This document shows positions 18,178 through 26,625 of a stretch of 64,000 bases of DNA, one piece after another (within the stretch, counting starts at the first letter, position 1; each line of letters begins with the position of its first letter). The position numbers and the translations under genes are program-made. Source of the DNA: Syntrophobacterales bacterium. GTDB lineage: Bacteria > Desulfobacterota > Desulfobaccia > Desulfobaccales > 0-14-0-80-60-11. The stretch covers positions 39,586 to 103,585 of the forward strand of contig JALNYP010000003.1 of the NCBI GenBank assembly GCA_023229795.1. The letters run 5' to 3'. Under the pieces are notes generated by a model. It was not told the DNA's origin. It ran no database searches and was given only the letters and a program-made list of their open reading frames with translations.

Positions 18178-18732
18178 GTGGAGAAATTTTTGATAAAGAC
18201 GACGGACGAGGACGCCCGCCCCACCCGGCAGCAAATTATCGTCAGCGGCCTGGGCGGGCAGGGCGCCCTTACCCTGACCCGGCTCCTGGCAGAGGCCGGC
18301 GCGGCCGCGGGTCTCGAAATCATTACCTCCGAGACCCACGGCATGGCCCAGCGGGGCGGCACGGTCATCTCCATGATCAAGGCGGGGCCTTTTCAGGGCC
18401 CCCTGATTCCGGCGGGGGAGGCGGACACCGGCCTCTTCCTGCACCCCAGGAACCTGGCGGTGCACCGCTTTTATCTGAAACCGGGCGGGGCGGTGTTCGT
18501 CAATACCGGCGCGGCCGGGGACTATGCCAATGTGGATGGCCATGCCCTGGCCAAAGATCACGGCCTGCCGCCGGTGGCGGCCAACCTCATTCTGTTGGGA
18601 TATGCCGCGGGGCGCGGCGGGTTGTTTATCGGGCCTGATTCCCTGGCCGAGGTGATCGCGGCCAAGACCCCGGAGCGCTTCCGGGAGGCCAGTCTCCGGG
18701 CCTTTAACGCCGGGCTGGCCGCAGCCGGGTGA
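18178..18732 (+). CDS. iorB: Indolepyruvate:ferredoxin oxidoreductase, beta subunit
   Basis: A 184-residue subunit of the pyruvate ferredoxin oxidoreductase gamma-type fold. It starts with GTG at 18178, two bases after the iorA stop. The family motifs are present: IIVSGLGGQGALTLTRLLAE near residue 20 and SETHGMAQRGGTVISMI near residue 57. It completes the IorAB heterodimer. Its position between livH and livM suggests that amino-acid uptake and oxidation are expressed together (inference). Confidence 0.95.
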   Translation: MEKFLIKTTDEDARPTRQQIIVSGLGGQGALTLTRLLAEAGAAAGLEIITSETHGMAQRGGTVISMIKAGPFQGPLIPAGEADTGLFLHPRNLAVHRFYLKPGGAVFVNTGAAGDYANVDGHALAKDHGLPPVAANLILLGYAAGRGGLFIGPDSLAEVIAAKTPERFREASLRAFNAGLAAAG

Positions 18733-18775
18733 TGGCGGGAATCTTGTAGCCGCAGGCTTTACCGTGAAAAACTTC

Positions 18776-18852
18776 AAATCCCCCTAAATCCCCCTTTGCC
18801 AAAGGGGGACTTAAGACTCCCCTTTGAAAAAGGGGGGCAGGGGGGATTTTTC
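18776..18852. repeat. Palindromic C/G-rich repeat (AAATCCCCC type)
   Basis: AAATCCCCCTAAATCCCCC and its partners GGGGGACTT, AAAAAGGGGGGCAGGGGGGA make nested inverted repeats over 77 bp between iorB and the next gene. The pattern is a widespread bacterial dispersed repeat. It could fold as a strong hairpin and partly insulate the upstream genes. Confidence 0.75.
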
Positions 18853-18939
18853 ATCCCCGGGGGTGAGATAGACTCTTGGTTCATGGACGTTTAGCCTGCG
18901 CCGCGAGAAATAAGCGAAATTCTAGGGAGAAGAATAACG

Positions 18940-19137
18940 ATGACAGAATGTCCCCGGCAGCAAGTGAATCTGGAACAATGCAATTGCACCTATGACCCCT
19001 GTCCGCGCAAGGGTATCTGCTGCGAATGCCTGCGCTACCACCGGGCCTCGGGGGAGTTGCCGGCCTGCTACTTCACCCCGGAGGTGGAGCGCACCTATGA
19101 TCGCAGCATTTCTCGTTTCTTAAAATCGCATCAATAA
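18940..19137 (+). CDS. DUF6485-family cysteine-rich small protein
   Basis: A 65-residue protein with the family pattern NLEQCNCTYDPCPRKGICCE, then CLRYHRASGELPACYF, then ERTYDRSISRF. Its seven cysteines suggest a metal site or Fe-S cluster. The function of the family is unknown. It has an ATG at 18940 preceded by AGGGAGAAG, and lies between iorB and livM on the same strand. Confidence 0.85.
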   Translation: MTECPRQQVNLEQCNCTYDPCPRKGICCECLRYHRASGELPACYFTPEVERTYDRSISRFLKSHQ

Positions 19138-19152
19138 GGCGACGGAAACCGC

Positions 19153-20148
19153 ATGTCAGGTTGGGAGAAAGCCAGATTTTTTGCCCTCCGCCACCACACC
19201 GGGCTCCAGGTGTGGGGGCTGGCCGTGCTCCTGGCCCTTACGCCCCTGGTCATGCGCAATCCCTATAACCTGGGTATCCTCAACCTCATCGGCCTGTACG
19301 TCATCGTTGTCCTGGGACTTAACTTGTTTATCGGTTTCGCCGGCCAGATCTCCCTGGGACATGCCGCGTTTTTCGGCCTGGGGGCCTACGGCTCGGCCAT
19401 CCTGACCACCACCTACCAGGTGCCGGCCTGGCCGGCCATGATCCTTACCGCCGCGGCCATGGCCGGGGTGGCCCTGATCATCGGGGTTCCCACCTTAAGG
19501 CTCACCGGCCATTACCTGGCCATGGCCACCCTCGGGTTCAACTATGTCGTGGACAGCATCTTCGTGGAGTGGGACGCGGTCACCGGCGGCCCCAGCGGCC
19601 TTTCCGGGATACCGCCCCTGTCCATCGGCGGCCTGACCTTCGACAGCGACCTCAAGTTTCACTATCTGGTTTGGACCTTTGCCCTGGTGGCCCTGGCTCT
19701 CTGCCTCAATTTGGTGCGGAGCGGGGTAGGCCGGGGTTTGGCCGCCCTGGCCGAAGACGAGGTAGCCGCCTCGGCCCTGGGAGTGGACGTGCGCCGGCAA
19801 AAAATCGCCGTATTTATCCTCTCGGCGGTCTTCGCGTCGGTGGCCGGCAGCCTCTACGCCCACTACTTCGGCTACGTTAATCCGGAGGCCTTCAGCATCT
19901 TCAAGTCCCTGGACCTGGTCATCATGGTGGTGGGCGGCATGGGTTCCATCTGGGGCACCCTGTTCGGCGCCGCGTTCATCACCATCCTGCCGCAGTTCCT
20001 GGGATTTTTACAAAACTATACGGACATCATCCACGGCCTGATTCTCGTGGTCATCCTCCTCTTTTTGCCCCAGGGGTTCGTGACCGGACTGGCAGACCTG
20101 GGGCGCGTCCGCTGGGCCCGGCGCCGCCTGGCCATGGGCGGACGCTGA
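19153..20148 (+). CDS. livM: Branched-chain amino-acid ABC transporter permease LivM
   Basis: A 331-residue inner-membrane permease, the second of the HAAT importer. The family landmarks are GLNLFIGFAGQISLGHAAFF, GAYGSAIL, PTLRLTGHYLAMATLGF and the EAA-like loop RGLAALAEDEVAASALGVD. It ends with FLPQGFVTGL. It begins 15 bases after the DUF6485 gene. LivH lies about 4 kb upstream instead of next to it, because other genes have been placed between them. Confidence 0.96.
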   Translation: MSGWEKARFFALRHHTGLQVWGLAVLLALTPLVMRNPYNLGILNLIGLYVIVVLGLNLFIGFAGQISLGHAAFFGLGAYGSAILTTTYQVPAWPAMILTAAAMAGVALIIGVPTLRLTGHYLAMATLGFNYVVDSIFVEWDAVTGGPSGLSGIPPLSIGGLTFDSDLKFHYLVWTFALVALALCLNLVRSGVGRGLAALAEDEVAASALGVDVRRQKIAVFILSAVFASVAGSLYAHYFGYVNPEAFSIFKSLDLVIMVVGGMGSIWGTLFGAAFITILPQFLGFLQNYTDIIHGLILVVILLFLPQGFVTGLADLGRVRWARRRLAMGGR

Positions 20149-20162
20149 TCAGGAGGCCGGCG

Positions 20163-20576
20163 ATAAATTACCTCAAGGCCTTCGGCGTATGGCTGGGATT
20201 TCTGGCGGTGGCTATCACCTGCGCCATTATCCGGGAAAAATTCCTGGTGCCGGCCTTAGAGCCCCTGGCCGGCAAAGCCCTCGGCACCTTACTGGCAGCC
20301 GCCGTCATTTTGGGGCTGATTTTTCTCTATGTGGGAAAATTGAAGGACCCCAGCCGGGTCTCGCTGTTCAAGTTGGGCGTATACTGGACAGTGCTGACCA
20401 TCGCGTTCGAGTGTCTCTTCGGCCATTATGTGATGGGCCTCGCCTGGGAGTCCCTGGGGGCCGAATATAACGTGTTCCGGGGAAAACTCTGGCCCCTGGT
20501 CTTGCTGGTCACCTGGTTCGGGCCTCTGTTGGCCAAAAAGATAAGGGGTCATGATCGTGTCCGGCAGCCTGCTTGA
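20163..20576 (+). CDS. Small membrane protein between livM and livG, apparent AUA start
   Basis: A 137-residue protein with about four hydrophobic helices. The frame is open from the livM end. AGGAGG at 20151-20156 stands six bases before ATA AAT TAC at 20163, and there is no ATG, GTG or TTG between that site and GTG 20208. Starting at 20208 would cut the first helix (FGVWLGFLAVAITCAII). I therefore propose the rare start codon AUA, with GTG 20208 as the alternative. It overlaps the livG start by 26 bases, which suggests coupled translation. Function is unknown; a link to the importer is inferred from position. Confidence 0.6.
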   Translation: MNYLKAFGVWLGFLAVAITCAIIREKFLVPALEPLAGKALGTLLAAAVILGLIFLYVGKLKDPSRVSLFKLGVYWTVLTIAFECLFGHYVMGLAWESLGAEYNVFRGKLWPLVLLVTWFGPLLAKKIRGHDRVRQPA

Positions 20577-21333
20577 AATATCCGGCCTCACCAAGCATTT
20601 CGGCGGCCTGCCGGCCCTGTCCCAGGTGTCGTTCCGGGCCGAGCCGGGCCAGGTTACCGCGCTCATCGGCCCGAACGGCGCGGGGAAGACTACCCTCATC
20701 AACTGCCTTACCGGGGTCATCCGGCCTGAGGCCGGGGAAATCTGGTTCGAGGGGCGCAATCTCGCCGGCCTGCCGGCCCACCGCATAGCCCGCCTGGGGA
20801 TCAGCCGCACCTTCCAGAATCTGCGGATTTTTCCCCGTCTGTCGGTCCTGGACAACGTCCTCTGCGGGCTGACGGTCCGGGCCGGCGGCTCCATGCTGGA
20901 GGCGCTCTTACGTACCCCGGGTCTGCGTCACCGGGAACGGCGGCTCAAGCTCATGGCCCTGGAGGTCCTGGACAATTTCGGCCTGGCCGACAAAGCCGCC
21001 TGGCCCGCGGCAGTGTTGCCTTATGGGGATAAAAAACGGGTAGAGATGGCCCGGGCCTTCGTGTCCCAGCCTAGCCTAACCCTGCTGGATGAGCCGGTGG
21101 CGGGCCTGAACCCCGACGAAACCGCAGCGGTGGCGGGCCTCATCCGCCAGATGCGGCTGGCCGGGAAGACCATGATCCTGGTGGAACATGACATGGAACT
21201 GGTGATGGGCGTCTCGGACCACGTCGTGGTCCTGGACGGCGGCAGCCGGATCGCCCAGGGCACTCCCGACGAGGTGCGTCATAATCCCCTGGTGCTGGAA
21301 GCCTATCTGGGCCGCATGAGCGTCACCGCCTGA
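20551..21333 (+). CDS. livG: Branched-chain amino-acid ABC transporter ATP-binding protein LivG
   Basis: A 260-residue ABC ATPase. Walker A GPNGAGKTT is near residue 40, the Q-loop region FQNLRIFPRLSVLDNV follows, the signature reads LPYGDKKRVEMARAF (degenerate LSGGQ, as in LivG) and Walker B LTLLDEPVAGLNPDE, then EHDMELVMG. It energises the LivHM permease. A LivF partner normally follows LivG but is absent here; the next gene is an unrelated oxidase after 635 bp. Confidence 0.95.
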   Translation: MIVSGSLLEISGLTKHFGGLPALSQVSFRAEPGQVTALIGPNGAGKTTLINCLTGVIRPEAGEIWFEGRNLAGLPAHRIARLGISRTFQNLRIFPRLSVLDNVLCGLTVRAGGSMLEALLRTPGLRHRERRLKLMALEVLDNFGLADKAAWPAAVLPYGDKKRVEMARAFVSQPSLTLLDEPVAGLNPDETAAVAGLIRQMRLAGKTMILVEHDMELVMGVSDHVVVLDGGSRIAQGTPDEVRHNPLVLEAYLGRMSVTA

Positions 21334-21968
21334 GATAAATTTTATCACCCGCCACCGGGATGCCCCGGTCTGAAGCCTTTGCAATGCCGGTTGAGATCAT
21401 AGACCCCTCCGGGGACAATCGGCCACCCTTCCCTCTAAATTTCTCTTTCTCACCTATGCAGACCATTCGCATCTAGCGCGGCCCTAATCGGCTTCAGGTG
21501 CCGTTGGGGGCGATGGCGCCCCGCCTCAATAAGCCAAATAGGGTCCTACGTCAATAATTGTACGCCCAAACTGCCGGATGATTGCTGTGACAGGGTTTAA
21601 ATCGCGATAATCGAGTGAGCCTTCCAGAGGATGAAATATTTAATTTATTTAAAGTTATAAATTACAGGGAATTTCCCAGAGGCATAGGTAATTTTACCTA
21701 TCTAAAAATAGGATAATCTACCTATTGCCCAATGTTATTCAAATTCTAAAATTTCCAATAATTAGTAATACTGCAGTTAACAGTCCTGAAGTTATCTTTA
21801 TGATTTCCTCTTGACTGCAGAAAATTCTGAATAAGGAGGTGAGGTTCAGAATCATCGGGAGTTTTGAAAGGCAAGGGGGCTTCCAAGCAAGGGTGCAGAA
21901 TTTTGAGTAGTAATGAAGCCATCTTCGGCATTTGCCGAGGGACGCAGTTCGCCAAAGGGGTAATTATC
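21334..21968. other. Long regulatory gap upstream of the multicopper oxidase
   Basis: No gene seen in 635 bp. It holds two overlapping dyads (21684-21726), a consensus ribosome site AAGGAGGTGA at 21833-21842 with no usable start codon within 15 bases, and a hairpin CTTCGGC (21923-21929) / GCCGAGG (21934-21940) just before the oxidase start. The stretch from 21600 to 21830 is strongly AT-rich, unlike its surroundings. Confidence 0.55.
21684..21726 (+). promoter_or_regulatory. Paired dyads, candidate operator for the multicopper oxidase
   Basis: ATAGGTAA-TT-TTACCTAT (21684-21701) is a perfect inverted repeat. AATAGG (21707-21712) / CCTATT (21721-21726) repeats the same half-site 20 bases on. 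Four TAGG/CCTA half-sites in 43 bp suggest co-operative repressor binding. Confidence 0.55.
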
Positions 21969-24900
21969 ATGAAGAGGAATAAATTATTAAGGCTTATGGT
22001 GGCGGCAGCCGCAGTGGTTGCCATCTCCTGGGGAATCGTCCCGGGCTATGCCGGCGACGGCGGCCAGGCCGGTGGAGCTCCCGGCACCACGTGGTATGCC
22101 AATAGCCCGGCGCCTGATCCGCTCAACCCTGACTTCACCGCGACTAACCCTTCCGGCAAGCCTATCCGGAAATTTGTTACCAAGCTGCCCGGTTTGGGGC
22201 CTAATAACAAAAATGAACTCGGCCAGTATATCCCTATCGCGGTGAAGGATACCACCACCTTCCCGGGCTCTGACTTTTACACCATCGGGATAACCGAATA
22301 TGCCGAGCAGCTGCATCCGGACCTGGCCAAGGCCACCAAATTGCGGGGTTATGTCGACCTGAGTCCAACGATAACGACGCCCGCCCCCCATTATATGGGT
22401 CCCCTGATTATCGCCAGGCGTAACCGTCCGGTGCGGCTCCTGGTTAAAAACCAACTACCCACGGGCATCGCCGGAAGGCTCTTCATCCCGACGGACTACA
22501 TACTCATGGGGGCGGGGATGGGTCCGGATGGGATCAATACTTACACGCAGAACCGCGCCTCCACCCATCTTCATGGCGGCTTTACTCCCTGGATCAGCGA
22601 TGGGACGCCCCACCAATGGATTACCCCCGCGGGAGAAACGGGCCCCTACCTGAAAGGGGATAGTTTCCAGAACGTCCCCGACATGGTGGGCCCCGGAAAG
22701 CTGATTCCGGACCCGCAGCCGGGCGATGGGTTGGCCACGTTTTATTATACCAACCGGCAGAGCAACCGGCTCATGTTCTACCATGAGCATGCCGTCGGCA
22801 TCACCCGCCTCGGGGTTTATGCCGGCCTAGCCGCGCCCTATTTGATCGTGGACCCGGTGGAGGAGGGATTGATTAGAAATGGAATACTTCCCAATCCCCT
22901 GAAAGGGTATTACTTTTATGGGGTTCCCCTGGTCATTCAGGATAGGACCTTCGTCCCCAAGAACATCGACACCCAAGATAATGCTTGGAATCCGTGGCGG
23001 ACGGCCAACGGCATAACCGCCGGTGTGGAAGGCGATCTCTGGTTCCCCCACAAGTACGAGCCGAACCAGGACCCGACTTCAGACACCGGCGCCAGCCTGT
23101 TCGGCCGGTGGGATTATGGCCCCTGGTTCTGGCCGCCGACGCCCACGACAACCTCCAGCACCCCCGGCCCGGTCGGCACCAGCCACCTGATGCCGGGAAT
23201 GGCGTCTGACTTTAGCAATCCCTGGGTTTACGACACCTGCCTCGTGCCTGAGAGCTTCATGGATACCATGCTGGTCAACGGCAACGCCTACCCCTACTTC
23301 AACGTGTCCCCCAAGGCCTACCGGTTCCGGCTGCTCAACGCTTGTAACGACCGCAACCTCAACCTGTCGTTCTTTGTGGCCGATACGGGTGGCGGCAAGT
23401 ACGCCAGGGCCGTCGCACCAGTAGATGTCAAAGGGGGCCCGGTTAGCAGACTCGTGTTTACGAGCACCGGCCAAGGTTATACTTCTGCCCCCAATGTTTA
23501 CATCTATGGCGGCGGCGGCACCGGCGCTGCTGCTACGGTATCCTTACCGGCTCAGGCCATTGACAGTATCAAGGTGACAAACGGCGGCACCGGCTATACC
23601 ACTGCTCCCACGGTGAACATCACGGGCGGCGGGGGTACCGGCGCGACGGCCACTGTGACCATTAACGCCAGCGGTAATGTTACGGGCATCACGCTGACGA
23701 ACGCCGGCGCGGGTTATACCACTGCCCCGCTGGTCACCCTCACGGGTGGCGGCGGCTACGGGGCTACTGCGGCTGCAGCCTTAGCCCCCAGCTCTCTTGC
23801 TGCAATCACGCTGACGAACGGCGGCACGGGTTACACCTCCCGTCCCACGGTGGTTATCGGTAGCGCCACGGAAGTCAAAATGGTTCCCGCGGTCGCCACT
23901 ACGGGCTTCCCGGCGGACTGGCCGACGGATGGCCGGGATGGCGGGGTGCCGGATCCGGCCACGGTGGGTCCGAACATCATCCAGATCGGCACTGAAGGCG
24001 GCTTCCTGCCGGCGCCGGCAGTGATCCCCGCGCAGCCGGTCAACTATGACTACAACCGCAGAAACATCGTAGTCTTAAACGTGTTGCAAAAGGCCCTCTT
24101 TATGGGTCCGGCGGAACGGGCTGACTTTATTGTTGACTTCTCCGGCTATGCCGGTAAGACCGTCATTTTCTATAACGACGCGCCCGCGCCGGTGCCGGCG
24201 TTTGATCCCCGCTGCGACTACTACACGGGCGACCCGGATCAACTCGTCAACGGCGGCGCGGCCACGACTCTGCCCGGCTATGGGCCCAACACCCGGACTA
24301 TCATGCAATTCCGGGTAGCGAATACCGCCCCGGATCCACCCTATGATCTGGCTGCCTTGCAGAATGCGACTACAGGTTTGCCGGCCGCTTACGCCCAGAC
24401 TCAGCCAACGCCTATCGTGCCCCAGCCGGTTTATGGCCCCGCTTACGGGCAGACTTTCCCGGCGACGTATGCGAGAATCCAAAGCACCTCGTTGACCTAC
24501 GCCGATTTCGGTAACACCGTGGCGACAGTGCATCCGATTCTGCCGAAGGCCCTTCATGAGCTGTTTGATGATTTCGGCCGGATGAATTCCATTCTGGCGC
24601 TCGAACTGCCCTTTACCAATATGCTGACCCAGACGACGCTGCCCTTCAAATACATTGATCCGCCCACGGAAGGCGGCGACCCGGTGCAATTTCCGGGGGC
24701 CCAGCCGATCAAAAACGGCGATACCCAGATCTGGAAAATCACGCATAACGGCGTGGACACCCATTCCGTCCACATCCACCTGGTCAACTGGCAGCTCATC
24801 AACCGGGTCGGCTGGGACGGCGCCATCCGGCCGCCCGACGACAACGAACAGGGTTGGAAGGAAACTATCCGGATGAACCCGTTGGAAGATATCATTGTGG

Positions 24901-25133
24901 CCGCGAAGTTCACGCTTCCCAAGGTTCCCTTTGCGGTTCCCAACAGCGTTCGCCTTCTGGATCCGAGCAACCCGGCGGGCTCCACCGGGCAGTTCTCGAA
25001 CTTCGACGCCCTCGGCAACCCGATTACCGTCTATAACCAACTGTTCTACTTCGGCTGGGAGTATGTATGGCACTGCCACCTCCTGGGCCACGAAGAAAAC
25101 GACATGATGCGGCCCATCGTGGTTAACCCATGA
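21969..25133 (+). CDS. Large exported multicopper oxidase with an inserted glycine-rich repeat domain
   Basis: A 1054-residue exported enzyme from ATG 21969; the signal peptide runs to about residue 27 (VAISWGIVPGYAGD). The copper motifs are complete: HLHGG near residue 200, YHEHAVG near 271, HSVHIH near 932 and WHCHLLGHEENDMM near 1035, giving the type 1 Cys and Met ligands and the trinuclear site. The layout matches bilirubin oxidase/CotA-like and OmpB-like proteins of metal-reducing bacteria. Residues about 490-640 are an insert of four repeats with the core GxGYTxxPxVxIxGGGGxGA. The substrate may be a metal ion or phenol (inference). The upstream gap carries paired dyads; a hairpin follows the stop. 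Confidence 0.93.
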   Translation: MKRNKLLRLMVAAAAVVAISWGIVPGYAGDGGQAGGAPGTTWYANSPAPDPLNPDFTATNPSGKPIRKFVTKLPGLGPNNKNELGQYIPIAVKDTTTFPGSDFYTIGITEYAEQLHPDLAKATKLRGYVDLSPTITTPAPHYMGPLIIARRNRPVRLLVKNQLPTGIAGRLFIPTDYILMGAGMGPDGINTYTQNRASTHLHGGFTPWISDGTPHQWITPAGETGPYLKGDSFQNVPDMVGPGKLIPDPQPGDGLATFYYTNRQSNRLMFYHEHAVGITRLGVYAGLAAPYLIVDPVEEGLIRNGILPNPLKGYYFYGVPLVIQDRTFVPKNIDTQDNAWNPWRTANGITAGVEGDLWFPHKYEPNQDPTSDTGASLFGRWDYGPWFWPPTPTTTSSTPGPVGTSHLMPGMASDFSNPWVYDTCLVPESFMDTMLVNGNAYPYFNVSPKAYRFRLLNACNDRNLNLSFFVADTGGGKYARAVAPVDVKGGPVSRLVFTSTGQGYTSAPNVYIYGGGGTGAAATVSLPAQAIDSIKVTNGGTGYTTAPTVNITGGGGTGATATVTINASGNVTGITLTNAGAGYTTAPLVTLTGGGGYGATAAAALAPSSLAAITLTNGGTGYTSRPTVVIGSATEVKMVPAVATTGFPADWPTDGRDGGVPDPATVGPNIIQIGTEGGFLPAPAVIPAQPVNYDYNRRNIVVLNVLQKALFMGPAERADFIVDFSGYAGKTVIFYNDAPAPVPAFDPRCDYYTGDPDQLVNGGAATTLPGYGPNTRTIMQFRVANTAPDPPYDLAALQNATTGLPAAYAQTQPTPIVPQPVYGPAYGQTFPATYARIQSTSLTYADFGNTVATVHPILPKALHELFDDFGRMNSILALELPFTNMLTQTTLPFKYIDPPTEGGDPVQFPGAQPIKNGDTQIWKITHNGVDTHSVHIHLVNWQLINRVGWDGAIRPPDDNEQGWKETIRMNPLEDIIVAAKFTLPKVPFAVPNSVRLLDPSNPAGSTGQFSNFDALGNPITVYNQLFYFGWEYVWHCHLLGHEENDMMRPIVVNP
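23440..23880 (+). repeat. Four tandem GxGYT repeats inside the multicopper oxidase
   Basis: Four copies of about 43-50 residues each share GYTSAPNV / GYTTAPTV / GYTTAPLV / GYTSRPTV and the GGGGTGA turn. The DNA is also repetitive (GGTTATACC, GGCGGCGG). The insert follows the cupredoxin strand FFVADTGGGKYARA and precedes EVKMVPAVATTGF, so it sits inside one domain. Confidence 0.85.
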
Positions 25134-25162
25134 TGGTAACTAACTGAAGAAATTAACCACCT

Positions 25163-25196
25163 ATCGAGCAGCCGATCTCCGGGTCGGCTGCTCGAT
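25163..25196 (+). terminator. Strong hairpin after the multicopper oxidase
   Basis: ATCGAGCAGCCGA (25163-25175) pairs perfectly with TCGGCTGCTCGAT (25184-25196). No T-run follows, so it may be an RNA-stabilising 3' end more than a full intrinsic terminator. Confidence 0.55.
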
Positions 25197-25323
25197 GTCC
25201 CTTCACCCGGAAACGCCGGATCAGGACGTTGGAACACTCACCGGCGGGGCGCCGGAAGCGAGAGGATGAGCCTTCGCCGCCAGTGCTGTCATTTAGCCCT
25301 CAGAGGCCCTAAGGAGGTTCAGT

Positions 25324-25845
25324 ATGAAGAGATTGTTGATCTTGATAATCATCGCCCTCGGTATCGCGTTGGCGGGCCCGGTCCTGGCCCAACCCGCTCC
25401 GAATGCCGGCGGCATGGAACCAGGTGGGGTCCCAGCCCCCGGAATGAACCGGAGTCGGATGCGCAGTGCGACGTCGGGTACGGTGATGCTCATCCGCGCT
25501 TATAACCCCAAGACCGTGACCACGGTGAAGGGCGCCGTGCAAAGCCTCAGGACCATGCCCTTCAATTCTCAGGTGCCGGGAGCCATGCTCGCGGCCGTCC
25601 TCAAGACGGAGCAGGGCGAGATCACGGTTTACCTGGCTCCGGCCGAGTACCTGAGCCAGCTGAACATCTCGCTGAAGGCCGGCGATGAGGTGGAAGTGAC
25701 CGGCTCCAAGGTCACTTTGGGCAAGCAACCGCCATCCATCATCGTCAAGGATCTTAAAGTGGGCGACAAGAGCGCCGCTCTCCGGAATGAGCGCGGAGTG
25801 CCGATCTGGATGGCGGGTCAACCCGGCAGCGGCTCATCGAAGTGA
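25324..25845 (+). CDS. Exported small OB-fold-like protein
   Basis: A 173-residue protein with a clear signal peptide (MKRLLILIIIALGIALAGPV, cleavage after VLAQ). After a Pro/Gly/Met-rich linker the domain reads VTTVKGAVQSLRTMPF, then EQGEITVYLAPAEYLSQL, then LKAGDEVEVTGSKVTLG. This is the pattern of small periplasmic OB-fold proteins that often stand next to copper or redox enzymes. AAGGAGG stands before the ATG. Its position behind the multicopper oxidase suggests a joint extracytoplasmic role, unproven. Confidence 0.75.
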   Translation: MKRLLILIIIALGIALAGPVLAQPAPNAGGMEPGGVPAPGMNRSRMRSATSGTVMLIRAYNPKTVTTVKGAVQSLRTMPFNSQVPGAMLAAVLKTEQGEITVYLAPAEYLSQLNISLKAGDEVEVTGSKVTLGKQPPSIIVKDLKVGDKSAALRNERGVPIWMAGQPGSGSSK

Positions 25846-26006
25846 TCGAGGGAGGGGTACCCCGAGGCGGGTTGAGCGCGGCTCTAAAGCCGGGAACCGG
25901 GGGTCCCAAGGCGCGGTTGGGAGGAGGGCGGGGTAGGGTGCTGTCTCACTGCCTTGCCTGATGAGCAAACCTAGCTTCATCGTTTTTCAGTTTGGAGGTC
26001 GATGGC

Positions 26007-26546
26007 ATGATCAGGGTAAAATATCTTCCTGTCATTCTGTTGGTGGTTCTGGCGGCTGCTTGTTCGGATACCCGGTCAGCCAAATCAGTGCCCGACACCC
26101 CGGAGAATCGGACCGTGGTGGCGAAGCGGTATTTGGAAATCATGAAGCCCAAAGATATGCTGGATGGGGTAGCCAAGCGGGTGTCCCCGACCCTGCCACA
26201 AAATGACCTGAAAGTCTTTACGAAGGTGATGGAAAGCCCGGAGCTGGAGCAAACCACGCACCGTATTATGTTGACCGCCCTGGTGAAGGATTTTACCGTA
26301 GAAGAGTTGAACGCCATGGTGACTTTCTATGGATCCCCCGCCGGGCAATCCGCCTTTAAGAAATTCGTACCCTACATGGATGAAATTATGCCCCAGATTA
26401 AAACGGAGGTGAGGAAGATCGCGGCGGAGGAACGTAAGAAGGCGGAACCCAAGGCGGCGCCGGCGCCGCCGGCTCAAGCGGCGCCCCAGGCTCAACCTGC
26501 GCCCCCGGCCCCGAAGCAGCCCGAAGCCCCGCCCAGCAAGAAGTAA
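26007..26546 (+). CDS. DUF2059-family lipoprotein
   Basis: A 179-residue protein from ATG 26007, with GGAGG 8 bases upstream. The N-terminus VILLVVLAAACSD carries a lipobox (LAAAC), so it is likely a lipoprotein. The middle matches DUF2059: a helical domain with ELEQTTHRIMLTALVKDFT, then ELNAMVTFYGSPAGQSAFKK and a final PYMDEIMPQI helix. The C-terminal 40 residues are a Pro/Ala/Gln linker. Function of DUF2059 is unknown. It is the second of three small envelope proteins behind the oxidase. Confidence 0.8.
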   Translation: MIRVKYLPVILLVVLAAACSDTRSAKSVPDTPENRTVVAKRYLEIMKPKDMLDGVAKRVSPTLPQNDLKVFTKVMESPELEQTTHRIMLTALVKDFTVEELNAMVTFYGSPAGQSAFKKFVPYMDEIMPQIKTEVRKIAAEERKKAEPKAAPAPPAQAAPQAQPAPPAPKQPEAPPSKK

Positions 26547-26625
26547 GAGCGGCTGGTAAGGTAAGAAAAGATAAGGATCATCTTTATCAAGGTTCTATGC
26601 CATGTTGCAAGGAGAACGCGGTTCC

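Noticed and set aside
21900..21968. Possible GEMM riboswitch before the multicopper oxidase (GAGGGACGCAG resembles GGGACGCAAAGCC)
   Set aside because: The GNRA loop, GCAAACC strand and the P3 helix of the aptamer are missing; only a simple hairpin is supported.
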